Positions 9,377 to 18,669 of a DNA stretch of 64,000 bases are shown piece after piece (the first letter of the stretch is position 1; every line of letters starts with the position of its first letter). The notes under the pieces are model-generated. The model was not told the DNA's origin, made no database searches, and worked only from the letters and a program-made list of their open reading frames with translations. Location of the stretch: the NCBI RefSeq assembly GCF_013137895.1, contig NZ_CP053538.1:4185001-4249000 (forward strand), given 5' to 3'. The stretch is from Hymenobacter taeanensis (GTDB taxonomy: Bacteria > Bacteroidota > Bacteroidia > Cytophagales > Hymenobacteraceae). The position numbers and the translations under genes are program-made.

Positions 9377-10157
9377 CCTGATGCACATCTTTGAAGAACA
9401 GCATAGGCAAGAGCTTCTCCTCCTTGTCGGCATCAAACCCACAGGTGGCCTGAAACTCCCGGGGATTATGGTAGGTGCCAAACAGCCAGTCCCACACTAC
9501 TAGGTCGCCGTAGTTGTGGCTGTGCTTCTGGTACTCGTGGTGAATGCGGTGCATCTCGGGGCGCTGGAAAATATAGCCCACCCACTGCGGGGTCCGGACG
9601 TTGGTATAATAGAAGAACTCGCCCAGGGCCGTACAGAGCGTATACACGGCCCCCGCCGCCGGACTGAGACCTAGCACCGTATATACCAGCAGGCCACCCA
9701 GCAAGGAGTTTACCGTCATTTCCAGCGGGTGCTTATAGAAGGAGGTAATTACCTCAATGCGCTGGGGGCTGTGGTGAATCTGGTGGAAGTGCTGCCAGAG
9801 GAAATCCTGAGTGTGGCGCCAGCGGTGCCACCAATAAAACACGAAAGTGGCCACCACGTAGGCCAGTAGGCCGCCCACCACCGGTCCTACGTGCCGGGAG
9901 AGGTTGAATACGGAGTACGCCGAAAACCACTCTTCCCAAGTGATACCCGCCAGCAGCACCACCAGCAGCTGTGCCAGGTTAATGGTAAGCACGCGTAGCG
10001 GCCAGGTAGGCACCCGAGGCAGCTTCCAGCCGGGTACTATGCGTTCTAACACAAAGCAAAACACGAATGCCGCCAGGATGACTGTCAGCAGGGGCGGCGG
10101 GCTCCAGGTAGATAAGCTGTTAACGCACAGCAGCAGGCCAGTGGGGGCACAAAACAT
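9369..10157 (-). CDS. Sterol desaturase / fatty acid hydroxylase superfamily protein
   Basis: A 262-aa integral membrane di-iron enzyme. Several hydrophobic segments surround the His clusters HRWRH, HQIHH and HRIHH (with a further His in HSHNYG), the di-iron ligands of the fatty acid hydroxylase superfamily. Members hydroxylate or desaturate lipids such as sterols, carotenoids or ceramides; the substrate here cannot be read from sequence. Translationally coupled to the small membrane protein downstream, and immediately downstream of a Crp/Fnr regulator on the same strand. Confidence 0.88.
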   Translation of the reverse strand: MFCAPTGLLLCVNSLSTWSPPPLLTVILAAFVFCFVLERIVPGWKLPRVPTWPLRVLTINLAQLLVVLLAGITWEEWFSAYSVFNLSRHVGPVVGGLLAYVVATFVFYWWHRWRHTQDFLWQHFHQIHHSPQRIEVITSFYKHPLEMTVNSLLGGLLVYTVLGLSPAAGAVYTLCTALGEFFYYTNVRTPQWVGYIFQRPEMHRIHHEYQKHSHNYGDLVVWDWLFGTYHNPREFQATCGFDADKEEKLLPMLFFKDVHQDD

Positions 10158-10226
10158 AGGACGAGGCGTTTAGTAAAACCATGTCCCAAAGGTGCTGGTT
10201 GCGCCCACTAATCTCCTTGATATATA

Positions 10227-10793
10227 TCAAGAACGGCGGGCCCGCAAGCGGCTTAGCGTTTCCGGCGTTAGGCCAAGGTGGGAGGCAATCAGCTTGAGTG
10301 GTACCCGTTGAAAGATGTCGGGAAACTCAGTGCGCAGCTGGTCGTAGCGCTCGGCGGCGGAGTGCATGCGCAGGTGCAGGGCCCGCTGCTCACTTAGCAC
10401 GTAGTACTTCTCGGTGAGAATGCGGCCAATAAAGTTGAATTCCGGAAACCGAGTGTACAGCTCCTGCAACTGCTGATGGCCCAGTGTCCAAACCACGCTG
10501 GGCGTCAGGGCCTGAATGTACTCGTGCGAAGATTGGCGGGAGAAGAAACTTAGAATAGAAATTACAAAGTCGCCCTCCTTCATAAACCACGAGCTGACTT
10601 CCTTGCCGTCTTTGAGGTAGTAGCCCCGCACCACACCCGTTTCCAGGAAATAGAGCCGATTAGCCACTTGCCCCGCCTGCAGCAAATGCTCCCGGGCAGG
10701 TAGCTCCTCGCGTTGCACAAGCTGCTGCAGTGCCTCCCGGAGCGGCAATGATAGAGGCTGGATGGATTGGCAAACGGAAAGGAAGGAGTGCAT
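10227..10793 (-). CDS. Crp/Fnr-family transcriptional regulator
   Basis: A 188-aa cytoplasmic regulator. The N-terminal cyclic-nucleotide-binding fold spans about residues 15-120 (LLQAGQVANRLYFLETGVVRGYY, WFMKEGDFVIS). The C-terminal helix-turn-helix is VPLKLIASHLGLTPETLSRLR. Bacteroidetes homologs of this type mostly lack the cAMP-binding Arg, and none is obvious here. The frame opens at 10856, but the ATG at 10793 starts where the family begins (MHSFLSVCQSIQPLS). The adjacent desaturase pair is a possible target by position only. Confidence 0.88.
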   Translation of the reverse strand: MHSFLSVCQSIQPLSLPLREALQQLVQREELPAREHLLQAGQVANRLYFLETGVVRGYYLKDGKEVSSWFMKEGDFVISILSFFSRQSSHEYIQALTPSVVWTLGHQQLQELYTRFPEFNFIGRILTEKYYVLSEQRALHLRMHSAAERYDQLRTEFPDIFQRVPLKLIASHLGLTPETLSRLRARRS

Positions 10794-10840
10794 TTGCAAA
10801 GAGTAATAGAGGTAAGCTACTTGGAATCCCAGGTACACTA

Positions 10841-10884
10841 TACAGCGCAGAGCCACCTTCCTCAGAAAGTGGCTCTGCGCTGTA
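10841..10884. terminator. Strong hairpin between the DUF2911 gene and the Crp/Fnr gene
   Basis: A perfect 16-bp inverted repeat (10841-10856 and 10869-10884) with a 12-base loop. T-rich sequence is weak on either side, so it may be a terminator for the upstream minus-strand gene or an mRNA-stabilising structure. Confidence 0.55.
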
Positions 10885-10914
10885 CTGCTTTTATAAACGG
10901 GCTAAGCGAGTGGC

Positions 10915-11859
10915 CTAGTACGCTTTCGACTGCCATTCGGTGAGAGCAATCCGCATGCTGGGCAACTGGGGCTTCAGGGCTTCATCCTTATCGACGAGCT
11001 TGATGGCTTTGCGGGCATACACAATGGCAGTGCCAAAATCCTGCTGCTGGGCCAGTAAGCGAGCCTTAATCCAGTTGTTAGTAGCCACGTCCTGCAGCTT
11101 CAATGATTCATTAATATAGGTGAGCGCGCGCTCGGGCTGAAGGTTGTTCTGCACGAGGTAGTCGGCGGCCTGAGCCAGAAGCTGCCAGTCGTTGGGCTTC
11201 TGCTGCAGGACTTGCTCAATACTGGAAAGCACTTGCTTGTGGACCTCCGTTTCAATAGGCAGCACCAGCGTGCGCTTTTCCCAGGTCAGGTTGAGGTGCG
11301 CCCCGGTGGGTTGCACGTCAGAAAACCAGTAGAGTAAGGTTTCATGGAACGGCGCTGTTTCCGGCATTACCGGTACCCGAACAACATCGGCGTTGGCATC
11401 GTAGCCCTCGGAGCCCCAGTGGTTTATTACCCGGTTCAGAATCAGCTCCCACTCCCGGTCGGCGTGGGGTAGCACATAAATAGAGTACTGACCCGCCACC
11501 ACCGTTTGGCCCCGCAGTATCACCGGGGTTGAGAAGCGAATGATAGTATTTTCATTGGCTCCTGCCCGCCATATCTGTTCATACGGCACCAGGCCACCCC
11601 ACACGGTACGGTTTCGCACGCTGGGAGCGTGGTAATCCACCACTACCTCCGTCAGCCCAATGGTTTGGGAAGTAAGGGCGTGCGGACTGGCCTGGGGCAG
11701 CGGCAACAGGACGGGTTGGGCATTCTCCGGCGCATTGGTGGGTGGCGTGATGGAGGTCGGCGTCGGCTCCGATACCGTCTGACCCAGCGCCCCGCAGGTA
11801 TAAAAAACTGCAAGACTGATGCTTAGGCCCAAACGTGCCAATAACCGGTCTTTCATCAT
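10915..11859 (-). CDS. Secreted DUF2911 protein with C-terminal helical repeats
   Basis: About 314 aa. A signal peptide (RLGLSISLAVFYTCGALGQ) is followed by a proline-rich linker. The DUF2911 domain covers about residues 65-205 (VDYHAPSVRNRTVWGGLVPY, WRAGANENTIIRF, GQYSIYVLP). The last 110 residues are helical, TPR-like (NDWQLLAQAADYLVQNNLQPERAL). DUF2911 is common in secreted Bacteroidetes proteins and has no assigned activity. The start at 11859/11856 is chosen because the signal peptide begins there; the open frame reaches 11907. A shorter paralog lies at 61586-62140. Confidence 0.85.
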   Translation of the reverse strand: MMKDRLLARLGLSISLAVFYTCGALGQTVSEPTPTSITPPTNAPENAQPVLLPLPQASPHALTSQTIGLTEVVVDYHAPSVRNRTVWGGLVPYEQIWRAGANENTIIRFSTPVILRGQTVVAGQYSIYVLPHADREWELILNRVINHWGSEGYDANADVVRVPVMPETAPFHETLLYWFSDVQPTGAHLNLTWEKRTLVLPIETEVHKQVLSSIEQVLQQKPNDWQLLAQAADYLVQNNLQPERALTYINESLKLQDVATNNWIKARLLAQQQDFGTAIVYARKAIKLVDKDEALKPQLPSMRIALTEWQSKAY

Positions 11860-12010
11860 ATGCAAAAGGCAATAAGTGGTGAGCAGGCAGCCAACTGACT
11901 TGCCCAAGTGGAGCGGAACTTCTCATCCCGAAACAATGGTGCCAGTTGTAAGTTACAAGGGTATTATTACTGCAAAGGTGGGTCTTTGATGTAAATTTTT
12001 GCTTGAAAAG

Positions 12011-12041
12011 TTTTCATCCTACCTTCCGGCGCGTACATTTG
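12011..12041 (+). promoter_or_regulatory. Histidine operon promoter
   Basis: TACATTTG at 12034-12041 is an exact TAnnTTTG -7 box. TTTT at 12011-12014 is 19 bases upstream, where the -33 element is expected. It lies about 60 bases before the His-rich leader ORF and about 340 before hisG. A weaker TACCTTCC sits at 12020. Confidence 0.6.
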
Positions 12042-12099
12042 CCTCGCTATTCAGCCCTTTATGCCCTTCAACGCGCTTTCTATCTGCACCCTTCGCCAC

Positions 12100-12180
12100 A
12101 TGGCCGCCCCCACGCTGGGCGCCCTGGCCGGGCTGCGCGCGGTGCATCATCATCTGCACGGGCATCATTCCTCTTTCTAG
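12100..12180 (+). CDS. hisL: Putative histidine operon leader peptide
   Basis: A 26-codon ORF starting ATG at 12100 and ending TAG at 12178-12180. Residues 16-23 read HHHLHGHH, six His in eight codons, placed between a promoter and hisG. This is the layout of a his attenuator leader, in which ribosome stalling at His codons under His starvation sets the fold of the downstream RNA. The ORF is too short for ordinary gene calling. I see the ORF, its composition and its position; the regulatory role is inference from the enterobacterial paradigm. Confidence 0.8.
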   Translation: MAAPTLGALAGLRAVHHHLHGHHSSF

Positions 12181-12287
12181 AGGAATATACGCATCATATT
12201 GACCCCGTTGGGCGAACCGCACCTGGTTCCCCGGCCCCCGAAACAGGTGGCCCCGGCCGTGTATGGCCGCTATACAACGTTGGGGTC
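12167..12287 (+). promoter_or_regulatory. Candidate attenuator RNA structures of the his leader
   Basis: Several nested pairings follow the His codons. A perfect 8-bp stem with TTCT loop (12167-12174/12179-12186) includes the leader stop codon. CACCTG/CAGGTG (12220-12225/12244-12249) and CGGCC/GGCCG (12254-12258/12265-12269) are possible inner stems. A long-range GACCCC/GGGGTC pairing (12201-12206/12282-12287), extended by GTTG/CAAC, encloses them. No clear poly-T terminator is visible, so control may act by another route than a classic intrinsic terminator. Confidence 0.5.
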
Positions 12288-12384
12288 TCCTTCGTATTAG
12301 TGCTGAAATTCCCTCACCAACACCGGACTATTATAAGCACCTACCGTTTGCTTAGCCGGTATCCGTCATTTCCCCCTTACCCGT

Positions 12385-13237
12385 ATGATTCGTCTTGCCA
12401 TCCAGAAATCGGGCCGTCTGAGCGAAGACTCCCTCAACCTGATTCGTGAATGCGGCATCAGCTTCCAGACCAGCTCTTACAAGCTCAAAACCGAAGCCAC
12501 CAACTTTCCCCTCGAAATCCTGTACCTGCGCGACGACGATATTCCCGGCTACGTGCAGGATGGTGTGGGCCGATTTGGGCATTGTAGGCCAGAACGTGCT
12601 GGTTGAAGCCGGCATGCCGGCACTGGAGTTGGAGCCGCTGGGCTTTAGCAAGTGTCGCCTGAGCTTGGCCGTGCCCCGCGCTGCTGGTTACGACTCAGTG
12701 CAGGACCTGCAGGGGAAGAACATTGCCACCTCGTATCCCCAGATTCTGGGCGACTACCTTGCGGAGCGGGGCGTGAAGGCAAACTTGCACACTATTAGCG
12801 GCTCCGTAGAAATTGCCCCCAGCATTGGGCTGGCCGAAGCCATCTGCGACATCGTGAGCAGCGGCTCTACCTTGCTGGGCAACGGCCTGCGCGAAGTAGA
12901 AACCGTGTTCCGCTCCGAGGCCGTGCTGATTGCCAACCAGAACCTGTCGGCGGAAAAGCGGGAGATTCTGGAGCAGTTGCAGTTCCGGATGCAGGCCGTG
13001 CGCCGCGCGCGCCGCAACAAATACATTCTGCTGAACGCGCCCACTGCCTCGCTGGATGCCGTGAAGGCGCTGCTGCCGGGCATTAAGTCGCCCACGGTGA
13101 CGCCGCTGGCCGAGGAAGGGTGGGTGTCGGTGCAGTCGGTGGTGAATGAAGATGACTTCTGGCACATCACAGGGCAGCTGAAAGCCGTAGGCGCCGAGGG
13201 TATTCTGGTGCTGCCGATTGAAAAGATGATTGCCTAA
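12385..13237 (+). CDS. hisG: ATP phosphoribosyltransferase HisG, frameshifted
   Basis: The first enzyme of histidine synthesis, joining ATP and PRPP. The frame from 12385 (MIRLAIQKSGRLSEDSL to DDDIPGYVQDGV) switches at a GGG run, 12567-12569, into a second frame continuing as ADLGIVGQNVLVE and running to 13237. One G too many explains the break; removing it gives a 283-aa long-form HisG with its C-terminal regulatory domain (YILLNAPTASLDAV, HITGQLKAVGAEGILVLPIEKM). Long HisG is normally feedback-inhibited by histidine. All other his genes are intact, so a sequencing error is the likeliest cause. Confidence 0.93.
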
Positions 13238-13353
13238 CGGCTGATAGGGTAGAAACTGGGTGGTGCAGCCTGCTGATAATGCAGCTGCCCACTTGGTTCT
13301 TTGCCTGAGTGCTATATCACCTTGTTAGACCCACCCAGAATCAGTTTTTCATT

Positions 13354-14652
13354 ATGCAAGTTTTTCAATATCCCGACCAGACGCAGTGGGCCGCGCTCCA
13401 ACAGCGAGCTGCGGCGCAGGAAGCGCAGGAAATAGAGCAGCGCGTGCTGGGCATATTTCAGGATGTGCGCCAGCGCGGCGACGCGGCCCTGCGCGACTAC
13501 GCCCAGCAGTTTGACGGTGTGCAGCTGCAGGATCTGCGGGTAACGCCCGAGGAGATTACGGCCGCCGTAGCCCAGGTGCCCGCCGAGCTGCAAACGGCCA
13601 TCCGGCAGGCCCACGCCAACATCTGGAAGTTTCATGCTAGTCAGCGGACAGAAGAGAAGCCCGTGGAAACGATGCCGGGCGTAACGTGCTGGCGCCGCTC
13701 GGTGCCGGTGCAGCGCGTGGGCCTCTATATTCCGGGCGGCACCGCCCCGCTGTTTAGTACCTTATTAATGCTGGGCGTGCCTGCCCGGCTGGCGGGTTGC
13801 CCGGAAGTGGTGCTTACCACGCCCCCCCAGAAAGACGGTTCCGTGAACTCCGTTATCCTGTTCACGGCCCAGCTCCTGGGCATTAGCACGATTATCAAAG
13901 CCGGCGGCGCCCAGGCAATTGCGGCCCTCACTGGCGGCACCGATTCAGTGCCCGCCGTGGATAAGATTTTTGGTCCTGGCAACCGCTACGTAACGGCGGC
14001 TAAGCAGCTGGCAACCCGCTACGGGGTGGCCATTGATATGCCGGCCGGTCCATCGGAAGTGCTTGTTATTGCCGATTCATCGGCTAACCCCGCGTTTGTG
14101 GCCGCCGACTTGCTCAGCCAGGCTGAGCACGGACCAGACTCCCAGGTGATCCTGGTTTCTGACTCCATGACCGTAATTGAGCAGACCCAAGCGGAAATTG
14201 AGCGCCAGCTGGCTACGCTGCCCCGGGCGGCCGTGGCCACGCAAGCACTCACCGAAAGCCGCGCCATTCTGCTGCGCACACCCGAAGACATGCTCTACTT
14301 CTCGAATCAGTACGCCCCCGAGCACTTGATTCTGGCAGTACAACATCCTGAGCAATTGGCGGAAGGCGTGACCAGCGCCGGCTCCGTGTTCCTAGGCCAC
14401 TACACACCCGAAGCGGCCGGCGACTATGCCTCCGGCACTAACCACACGCTGCCCACCAACGGCTACGCCCGCAATTACAGCGGTGTTTCCCTGGATTCCT
14501 TCCTGAAGAAAATCACTTACCAGCGCATCACCGCCGAAGGTCTCCTCAACGTGGGACCAGTAGTTGAAACCATGGCTGAGGCTGAAGGCCTCAGTGCCCA
14601 CGCCCGCGCCGTGACCTTACGCCTGGAAGCCGTAGCCAGCCAGCAACAGTAA
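13354..14652 (+). CDS. hisD: Histidinol dehydrogenase HisD
   Basis: Catalyses the last two steps, histidinol to histidine with two NAD+. A 432-aa protein with VQRVGLYIPGGTAPLFST, GPGNRYVTAAKQL, DMPAGPSEVLV and QAEHGPDSQ, the last holding zinc ligands. SAGSVFLGHYTPEAAGDY and NHTLPTNGYAR complete the family signature. The ATG at 13354 is chosen because the family homology starts there; the frame extends to 13309. It follows hisG by 116 bases. Confidence 0.96.
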   Translation: MQVFQYPDQTQWAALQQRAAAQEAQEIEQRVLGIFQDVRQRGDAALRDYAQQFDGVQLQDLRVTPEEITAAVAQVPAELQTAIRQAHANIWKFHASQRTEEKPVETMPGVTCWRRSVPVQRVGLYIPGGTAPLFSTLLMLGVPARLAGCPEVVLTTPPQKDGSVNSVILFTAQLLGISTIIKAGGAQAIAALTGGTDSVPAVDKIFGPGNRYVTAAKQLATRYGVAIDMPAGPSEVLVIADSSANPAFVAADLLSQAEHGPDSQVILVSDSMTVIEQTQAEIERQLATLPRAAVATQALTESRAILLRTPEDMLYFSNQYAPEHLILAVQHPEQLAEGVTSAGSVFLGHYTPEAAGDYASGTNHTLPTNGYARNYSGVSLDSFLKKITYQRITAEGLLNVGPVVETMAEAEGLSAHARAVTLRLEAVASQQQ

Positions 14653-14705
14653 CAACTCAAATCAGGTTTGTGCGGAGCAGCCTTCACCAGGTCCATAAGT
14701 GTCAG

Positions 14706-14740
14706 GGCCATTCCAGGCCTGGAACAAGCATGGAATGGCC
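14706..14740. repeat. Hairpin and repeat-like spacer between hisD and hisC
   Basis: GGCCATTCCA at 14706-14715 pairs perfectly with 14731-14740. The rest of the 138-base spacer ends in ATCCGTCTAAATCCGTGATC just before hisC, a phrase that looks like an intergenic repeat. No T-run follows the hairpin, so it should not stop transcription. Confidence 0.5.
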
Positions 14741-14790
14741 AGCTGAACAAAATCCGCGCACTCCTCAACATCCGTCTAAATCCGTGATCT

Positions 14791-15846
14791 ATGTTTGATC
14801 TGACCAGCCTCGTTCGCCCCAACATTCGGGCAATGAAACCCTACTCTTCGGCCCGCGACGAATTTCAGGGCGAGGCACATGTGATGCTCGACGCTAATGA
14901 GAACAGCCTGGGCAGCGCCGGTCCCGAGCGGTTCAACCGTTACCCCGACCCGCTGCAGCGCGCCGTAAAGACGGAACTGGCTAAGCTGAAGGGCGTGGCA
15001 GAAAACCAGATTTTCCTGGGTAACGGTTCCGACGAAGCCATCGACCTACTGGTGCGCCTGGTGTGCATTCCGGACCAGGACAGCATTGTGATTCTGCCGC
15101 CCACCTACGGCATGTACGAGGTAGCCGCCAACCTTAACGATGTGCGCATTGAGCGCCAGCCTCTCACCCCCGACTTTCAGATTTCCCCGGAAGCAATTAC
15201 TCAAATCGTAGCTTCCGACGCGAAAATCGTTTTCCTGTGTTCCCCCAACAACCCCACCGGCAACCTGCTGCATGCCGATGCCATTGAGCAGGTGCTGCGC
15301 GGCTTCCGGGGGCTGGTGGTGGTGGATGAGGCCTACGCCGATTTTGCGGCGGCTCCCAGCTGGACCACCCGCCTGGCGGAGTTTCCCAACCTGGTAGTGA
15401 TGCAAACGTTCTCCAAGGCCTGGGGCCTGGCCGGCTTGCGCCTGGGTATGGCTTTCGCCTCGTCGGAGGTAATCAGCTACCTCAACAAAATCAAGCCTCC
15501 TTATAATATATCGGAAGCCACGCAGCAGCATGCTCTGGCCGCCCTGCAGGATGCGCCCCGCTTCGAGCAGATGCGCCAGCAGCTCCTCATTGGCCGCGAC
15601 TGGCTGGCCGAGCGGCTGCCAGGGCTGAGCATTGTGGAGGAGGTATTCCCTTCGGATGCCAACTTCCTGCTGACGCGCTTCCGGCCCGATGCCACCGCCG
15701 TGTATGATTACCTGGTGGGCCGTGGCATCATCGTGCGCAACCGCACCACCCAGCCCGGCTGCGTGGGCACGCTTCGCCTGACGGTAGGCTCGCCCACCGA
15801 AAACAAAGAGCTGCTGCAGGCGCTGCAGGAATTTAAGGAAGCGTAA
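14791..15846 (+). CDS. hisC: Histidinol-phosphate aminotransferase HisC
   Basis: PLP-dependent transamination of imidazole-acetol phosphate with glutamate. A 351-aa fold-type I enzyme: ANENSLG near the N-terminus, [19 protein letters not shown] and the PLP-lysine motif [32 protein letters not shown] near the end carries the substrate-phosphate Arg region. Length and start fit the family. Confidence 0.95.
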   Translation: MFDLTSLVRPNIRAMKPYSSARDEFQGEAHVMLDANENSLGSAGPERFNRYPDPLQRAVKTELAKLKGVAENQIFLGNGSDEAIDLLVRLVCIPDQDSIVILPPTYGMYEVAANLNDVRIERQPLTPDFQISPEAITQIVASDAKIVFLCSPNNPTGNLLHADAIEQVLRGFRGLVVVDEAYADFAAAPSWTTRLAEFPNLVVMQTFSKAWGLAGLRLGMAFASSEVISYLNKIKPPYNISEATQQHALAALQDAPRFEQMRQQLLIGRDWLAERLPGLSIVEEVFPSDANFLLTRFRPDATAVYDYLVGRGIIVRNRTTQPGCVGTLRLTVGSPTENKELLQALQEFKEA

Positions 15847-15955
15847 TTTTCTGGGAGTGGCCTACGGAGCATCAACCTTGATTTCGTCGGCCACTCCTTT
15901 ACGTAACGTAGTACATCGACTACTCGCGCAGCTTTTGCTTGCGCCAACCAACCTC

Positions 15956-17068
15956 ATGAAAAAAGTACTCTTCATCGACCGCGACGGCACCATCTTGATC
16001 GAGCCGCCCACCGATTTTCAGGTTGACTCGCTCAGCCGCGAAAAATTTCAGTTTGTGCCCGGTGCCATTACTGGCCTAGCCCGCATTGCCCGCGAGCTGG
16101 ATTATGAGCTAGTGCTGGTGAGCAACCAGGATGGCCTCGGCACCGACAGCTTCCCGGAGGATACTTTCTGGCCGGCCCACACCATGATGCTTGACATTCT
16201 GCGCTCGGAAGGAGTGGAGTTCGTGCGTGAGCACATTGACCGGAGCTTCCCCCACGAGAACCTGCCCACGCGCAAGCCCGGCATCGGCATGCTGCAGCAG
16301 TATCTCGGTGAGGCAGCAGGGTATGACCTGCAACATTCTTTCGTTATCGGCGACCGGCTGACGGATGTGGAGCTAGCACAAAACCTGGGTTGCCAGTCTA
16401 TTTTGCTGAAGCCGGAAGGGGAGGAGGACGAGCGCGCTGCGTTGACTACTTTGAGCTGGGAAAAAATATACCAGTTTCTACGCCTGCCTGCGCGCACCGC
16501 GGTAGTACAACGCGACACGAACGAAACGAAAATCAGCATTGAGCTGAACCTCGACGGCAACGGCCGTCCGGCTATGCACACGGGTCTGGGTTTCTTTGAT
16601 CATATGCTCGACCAGCTCAGCAAGCACTCCGGTGTCGACATGAAAATCACGGTGCAGGGCGACTTGCACATTGATGAGCACCACACCATTGAAGATACGG
16701 CCATTGCTCTAGGCGAAGCCTTCACCCAAGCCCTCGGCGACAAGCGTGGCCTAGCGCGCTACGGGTTCTTACTACCCATGGATGATGTGTTAGCACAAGC
16801 CGCCATTGACTTCTCTGGCCGCCCCTGGATTGTGTGGGAAGCGGAGTTCAAGCGCGAAAAAATTGGGGATATGCCGACGGAAATGTTTTACCATTTCTTC
16901 AAGAGTTTCTCTGACGCGGCCCGCTGCAACCTTAACATCAAGGCCGAAGGACAGAATGAGCATCATAAGATTGAGGCAATATTCAAGGCAGTAGCCAAGT
17001 CAATAAAGATGGCTTTGATGCGTGATGCCGGCAAGATGGAAATCCCCAGTACGAAAGGCATTCTATAG
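15956..17068 (+). CDS. hisB: Bifunctional histidinol-phosphatase / imidazoleglycerol-phosphate dehydratase HisB
   Basis: A fused enzyme performing steps 7 and 9 of the pathway. The N-terminal HAD phosphatase domain (about residues 1-165) starts [13 protein letters not shown] with the DxDGT nucleophile. The C-terminal dehydratase domain (about 180-370) has [32 protein letters not shown] and [15 protein letters not shown], the His/Glu manganese ligands. The ATG at 15956 gives 370 aa, matching the fused form; the open frame reaches 15857. Confidence 0.95.
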   Translation: MKKVLFIDRDGTILIEPPTDFQVDSLSREKFQFVPGAITGLARIARELDYELVLVSNQDGLGTDSFPEDTFWPAHTMMLDILRSEGVEFVREHIDRSFPHENLPTRKPGIGMLQQYLGEAAGYDLQHSFVIGDRLTDVELAQNLGCQSILLKPEGEEDERAALTTLSWEKIYQFLRLPARTAVVQRDTNETKISIELNLDGNGRPAMHTGLGFFDHMLDQLSKHSGVDMKITVQGDLHIDEHHTIEDTAIALGEAFTQALGDKRGLARYGFLLPMDDVLAQAAIDFSGRPWIVWEAEFKREKIGDMPTEMFYHFFKSFSDAARCNLNIKAEGQNEHHKIEAIFKAVAKSIKMALMRDAGKMEIPSTKGIL

Positions 17069-17070
17069 TA

Positions 17071-17096
17071 TACCCATATGTTTAAACATATGGGTA
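17071..17096. repeat. Perfect 26-bp palindrome just after hisB
   Basis: The sequence reads identically on both strands over 26 bases, with half-site TACCCATATGTTT. It begins two bases after the hisB stop. A diverged copy is at 17194-17219. Such symmetry suggests a dimeric-protein operator; no regulator gene is adjacent. Confidence 0.75.
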
Positions 17097-17193
17097 ATGT
17101 TTTGATGCCGTGGTAATTGTGGTTCGTGCTCGATTGATACTAGCTTAAATGGGTTGTATGTGAAGTCAGCTACAATAATGCGAGCAGGTGCTT

Positions 17194-17219
17194 TATCCAT
17201 ATGTATAAACAAATGTGTA
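17194..17219. repeat. Diverged copy of the 26-bp palindrome, upstream of hisH
   Basis: Matches the 17071 palindrome at 22 of 26 positions, including CCATATGT and ATAAACA, and ends 28 bases before the hisH ATG. The two sites are 123 bp apart, start to start, in an AT-rich spacer. Confidence 0.6.
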
Positions 17220-17247
17220 AACCGGGAAATCCTCAATTTATATTCAA

Positions 17248-17838
17248 ATGGAAATAGCCGTAATTGATTACAAAGGAGGTAACGTTCAGTCGGTAATTTT
17301 TGCGTTGGAACGCTTAGGAGTGCAAGCAACTTTAACGGCCGATCATGACGTGATACGTCGGGCCGACAAGGTGCTTTTTCCTGGTGAGGGCGAAGCTGCC
17401 TCGGCCATGCGTGAGCTCCAGGCGCAAGGGCTTGATAAGCTATTGCCCACGCTTACTCAACCCTTCCTGGGTATATGCCTGGGCATGCAGTTGCTAGGCC
17501 AGCATAGCGAAGAAGGCGGTGGTACTGATTTACTCGGTGTCCTGCCGTTTGACGTGGTACGTTTTCCGGCGTCGGCCGAGTACAAAGTTCCGCACATGGG
17601 TTGGAACACTTTGAGCCAACTTCGCTCTCCGTTATTTGCCGGGCTTCAGGAAGAAGACTACGTGTACTTTGTGCACAGCTACTATGCTCCCGTAGGCCAG
17701 TATACCATTGCCCAGGGGCAGTACCCCACACCGTTCAGCGCGGCCGTGCAGCATGAGAACTTTTATGCCGTGCAGTTCCACACGGAAAAGAGCAGTACCG
17801 TGGGCACACGCATCCTGGAAAACTTTCTGAACCTGTAA
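17248..17838 (+). CDS. hisH: Imidazole glycerol phosphate synthase glutaminase subunit HisH
   Basis: Hydrolyses glutamine and channels ammonia to HisF. A 196-aa class I amidotransferase with nucleophile Cys77 in GICLGMQLLG and the His/Glu pair in VQFHTEKSS near the C-terminus. HMGWN and HSYYAP are HisH-specific. It follows a 179-base AT-rich spacer holding two palindromic sites, unlike the other his junctions. Confidence 0.95.
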   Translation: MEIAVIDYKGGNVQSVIFALERLGVQATLTADHDVIRRADKVLFPGEGEAASAMRELQAQGLDKLLPTLTQPFLGICLGMQLLGQHSEEGGGTDLLGVLPFDVVRFPASAEYKVPHMGWNTLSQLRSPLFAGLQEEDYVYFVHSYYAPVGQYTIAQGQYPTPFSAAVQHENFYAVQFHTEKSSTVGTRILENFLNL

Positions 17839-17933
17839 TACTGGAAGTGGGGTGATAAAGTAAAGAAGCTTAGGGCTTAGACTCTCAATGCTTTTGTCTC
17901 TTCATCCCCTCACCACTTCATCGCTCAACCAAC

Positions 17934-18650
17934 ATGGAAATAATCCCCGCCATAGACCTGATAAATGGCCAGTGCGTACGCCTCACCGAAGGCGACTTCG
18001 CCCAGCAGACCACCTACGACTCTGACCCGTTGGCCGTGGCCCAGCGCTTTGAGCAGCACGGTGTGAAGCGCCTGCACCTGGTAGACCTGGACGGTGCCCG
18101 CGCCAAACGCCCCGTCAACCTGCCCGTGCTGGAGCGCATTGCCCGCCATACTGGTTTGGTAGTGGACTACGGCGGTGGCCTGCAAAGTGACGAAGCCCTG
18201 CGGCAGGCTTTCGGGGCGGGCGCTACCCAGATTACGGCGGGCAGTATTGCCGTGCGGGAGCCGGAAACTGTCAACAACTGGCTACAAACCTTCGGGGCCG
18301 AGAAGATCATTGTAGGGGCTGACTTCCGTGACAATCATATTTCCATCAACGCCTGGGCGGAGCAGAGTGAACGCACCCTGCAGGAGTTTCTAGGCCAGTA
18401 CCTGAGTGCCGGAGCTACTACCTTTATCTGCACCGATGTAAGCAAGGATGGTAAGCTGCAAGGCCCGGCCCTGGACACGTATCGGGAGCTGCGGCAGGCG
18501 CTGCCGGCCGCCCGCCTCATTGCCAGCGGCGGCGTCACGACGATTGCCGACGTGGAGGCGTTAGCGCAAATCGGCATGCACGGCGCCATTATTGGCAAGG
18601 CCATCTATGAAGGCACCATCATCCTCGACGAGCTTAAAAGCTGGCTGTAA
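17934..18650 (+). CDS. hisA: ProFAR isomerase HisA
   Basis: Amadori isomerase opening the ribose of ProFAR to PRFAR. A 238-aa TIM barrel starting MEIIPAIDLINGQCVRL, with catalytic Asp in AIDL and in CTDVSKDGKLQGP, and phosphate loops at DYGGGLQ and ASGGVTT. Length and start are standard. The stop is 19 bases from hisF. Confidence 0.95.
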   Translation: MEIIPAIDLINGQCVRLTEGDFAQQTTYDSDPLAVAQRFEQHGVKRLHLVDLDGARAKRPVNLPVLERIARHTGLVVDYGGGLQSDEALRQAFGAGATQITAGSIAVREPETVNNWLQTFGAEKIIVGADFRDNHISINAWAEQSERTLQEFLGQYLSAGATTFICTDVSKDGKLQGPALDTYRELRQALPAARLIASGGVTTIADVEALAQIGMHGAIIGKAIYEGTIILDELKSWL

Positions 18651-18669
18651 CTGTTGACCTCACAACTCT

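Noticed and set aside
12003..12449. A 148-codon frame over the his leader
   Set aside because: It overlaps hisG in another frame and has no family features; the leader signal is the short His-rich frame.
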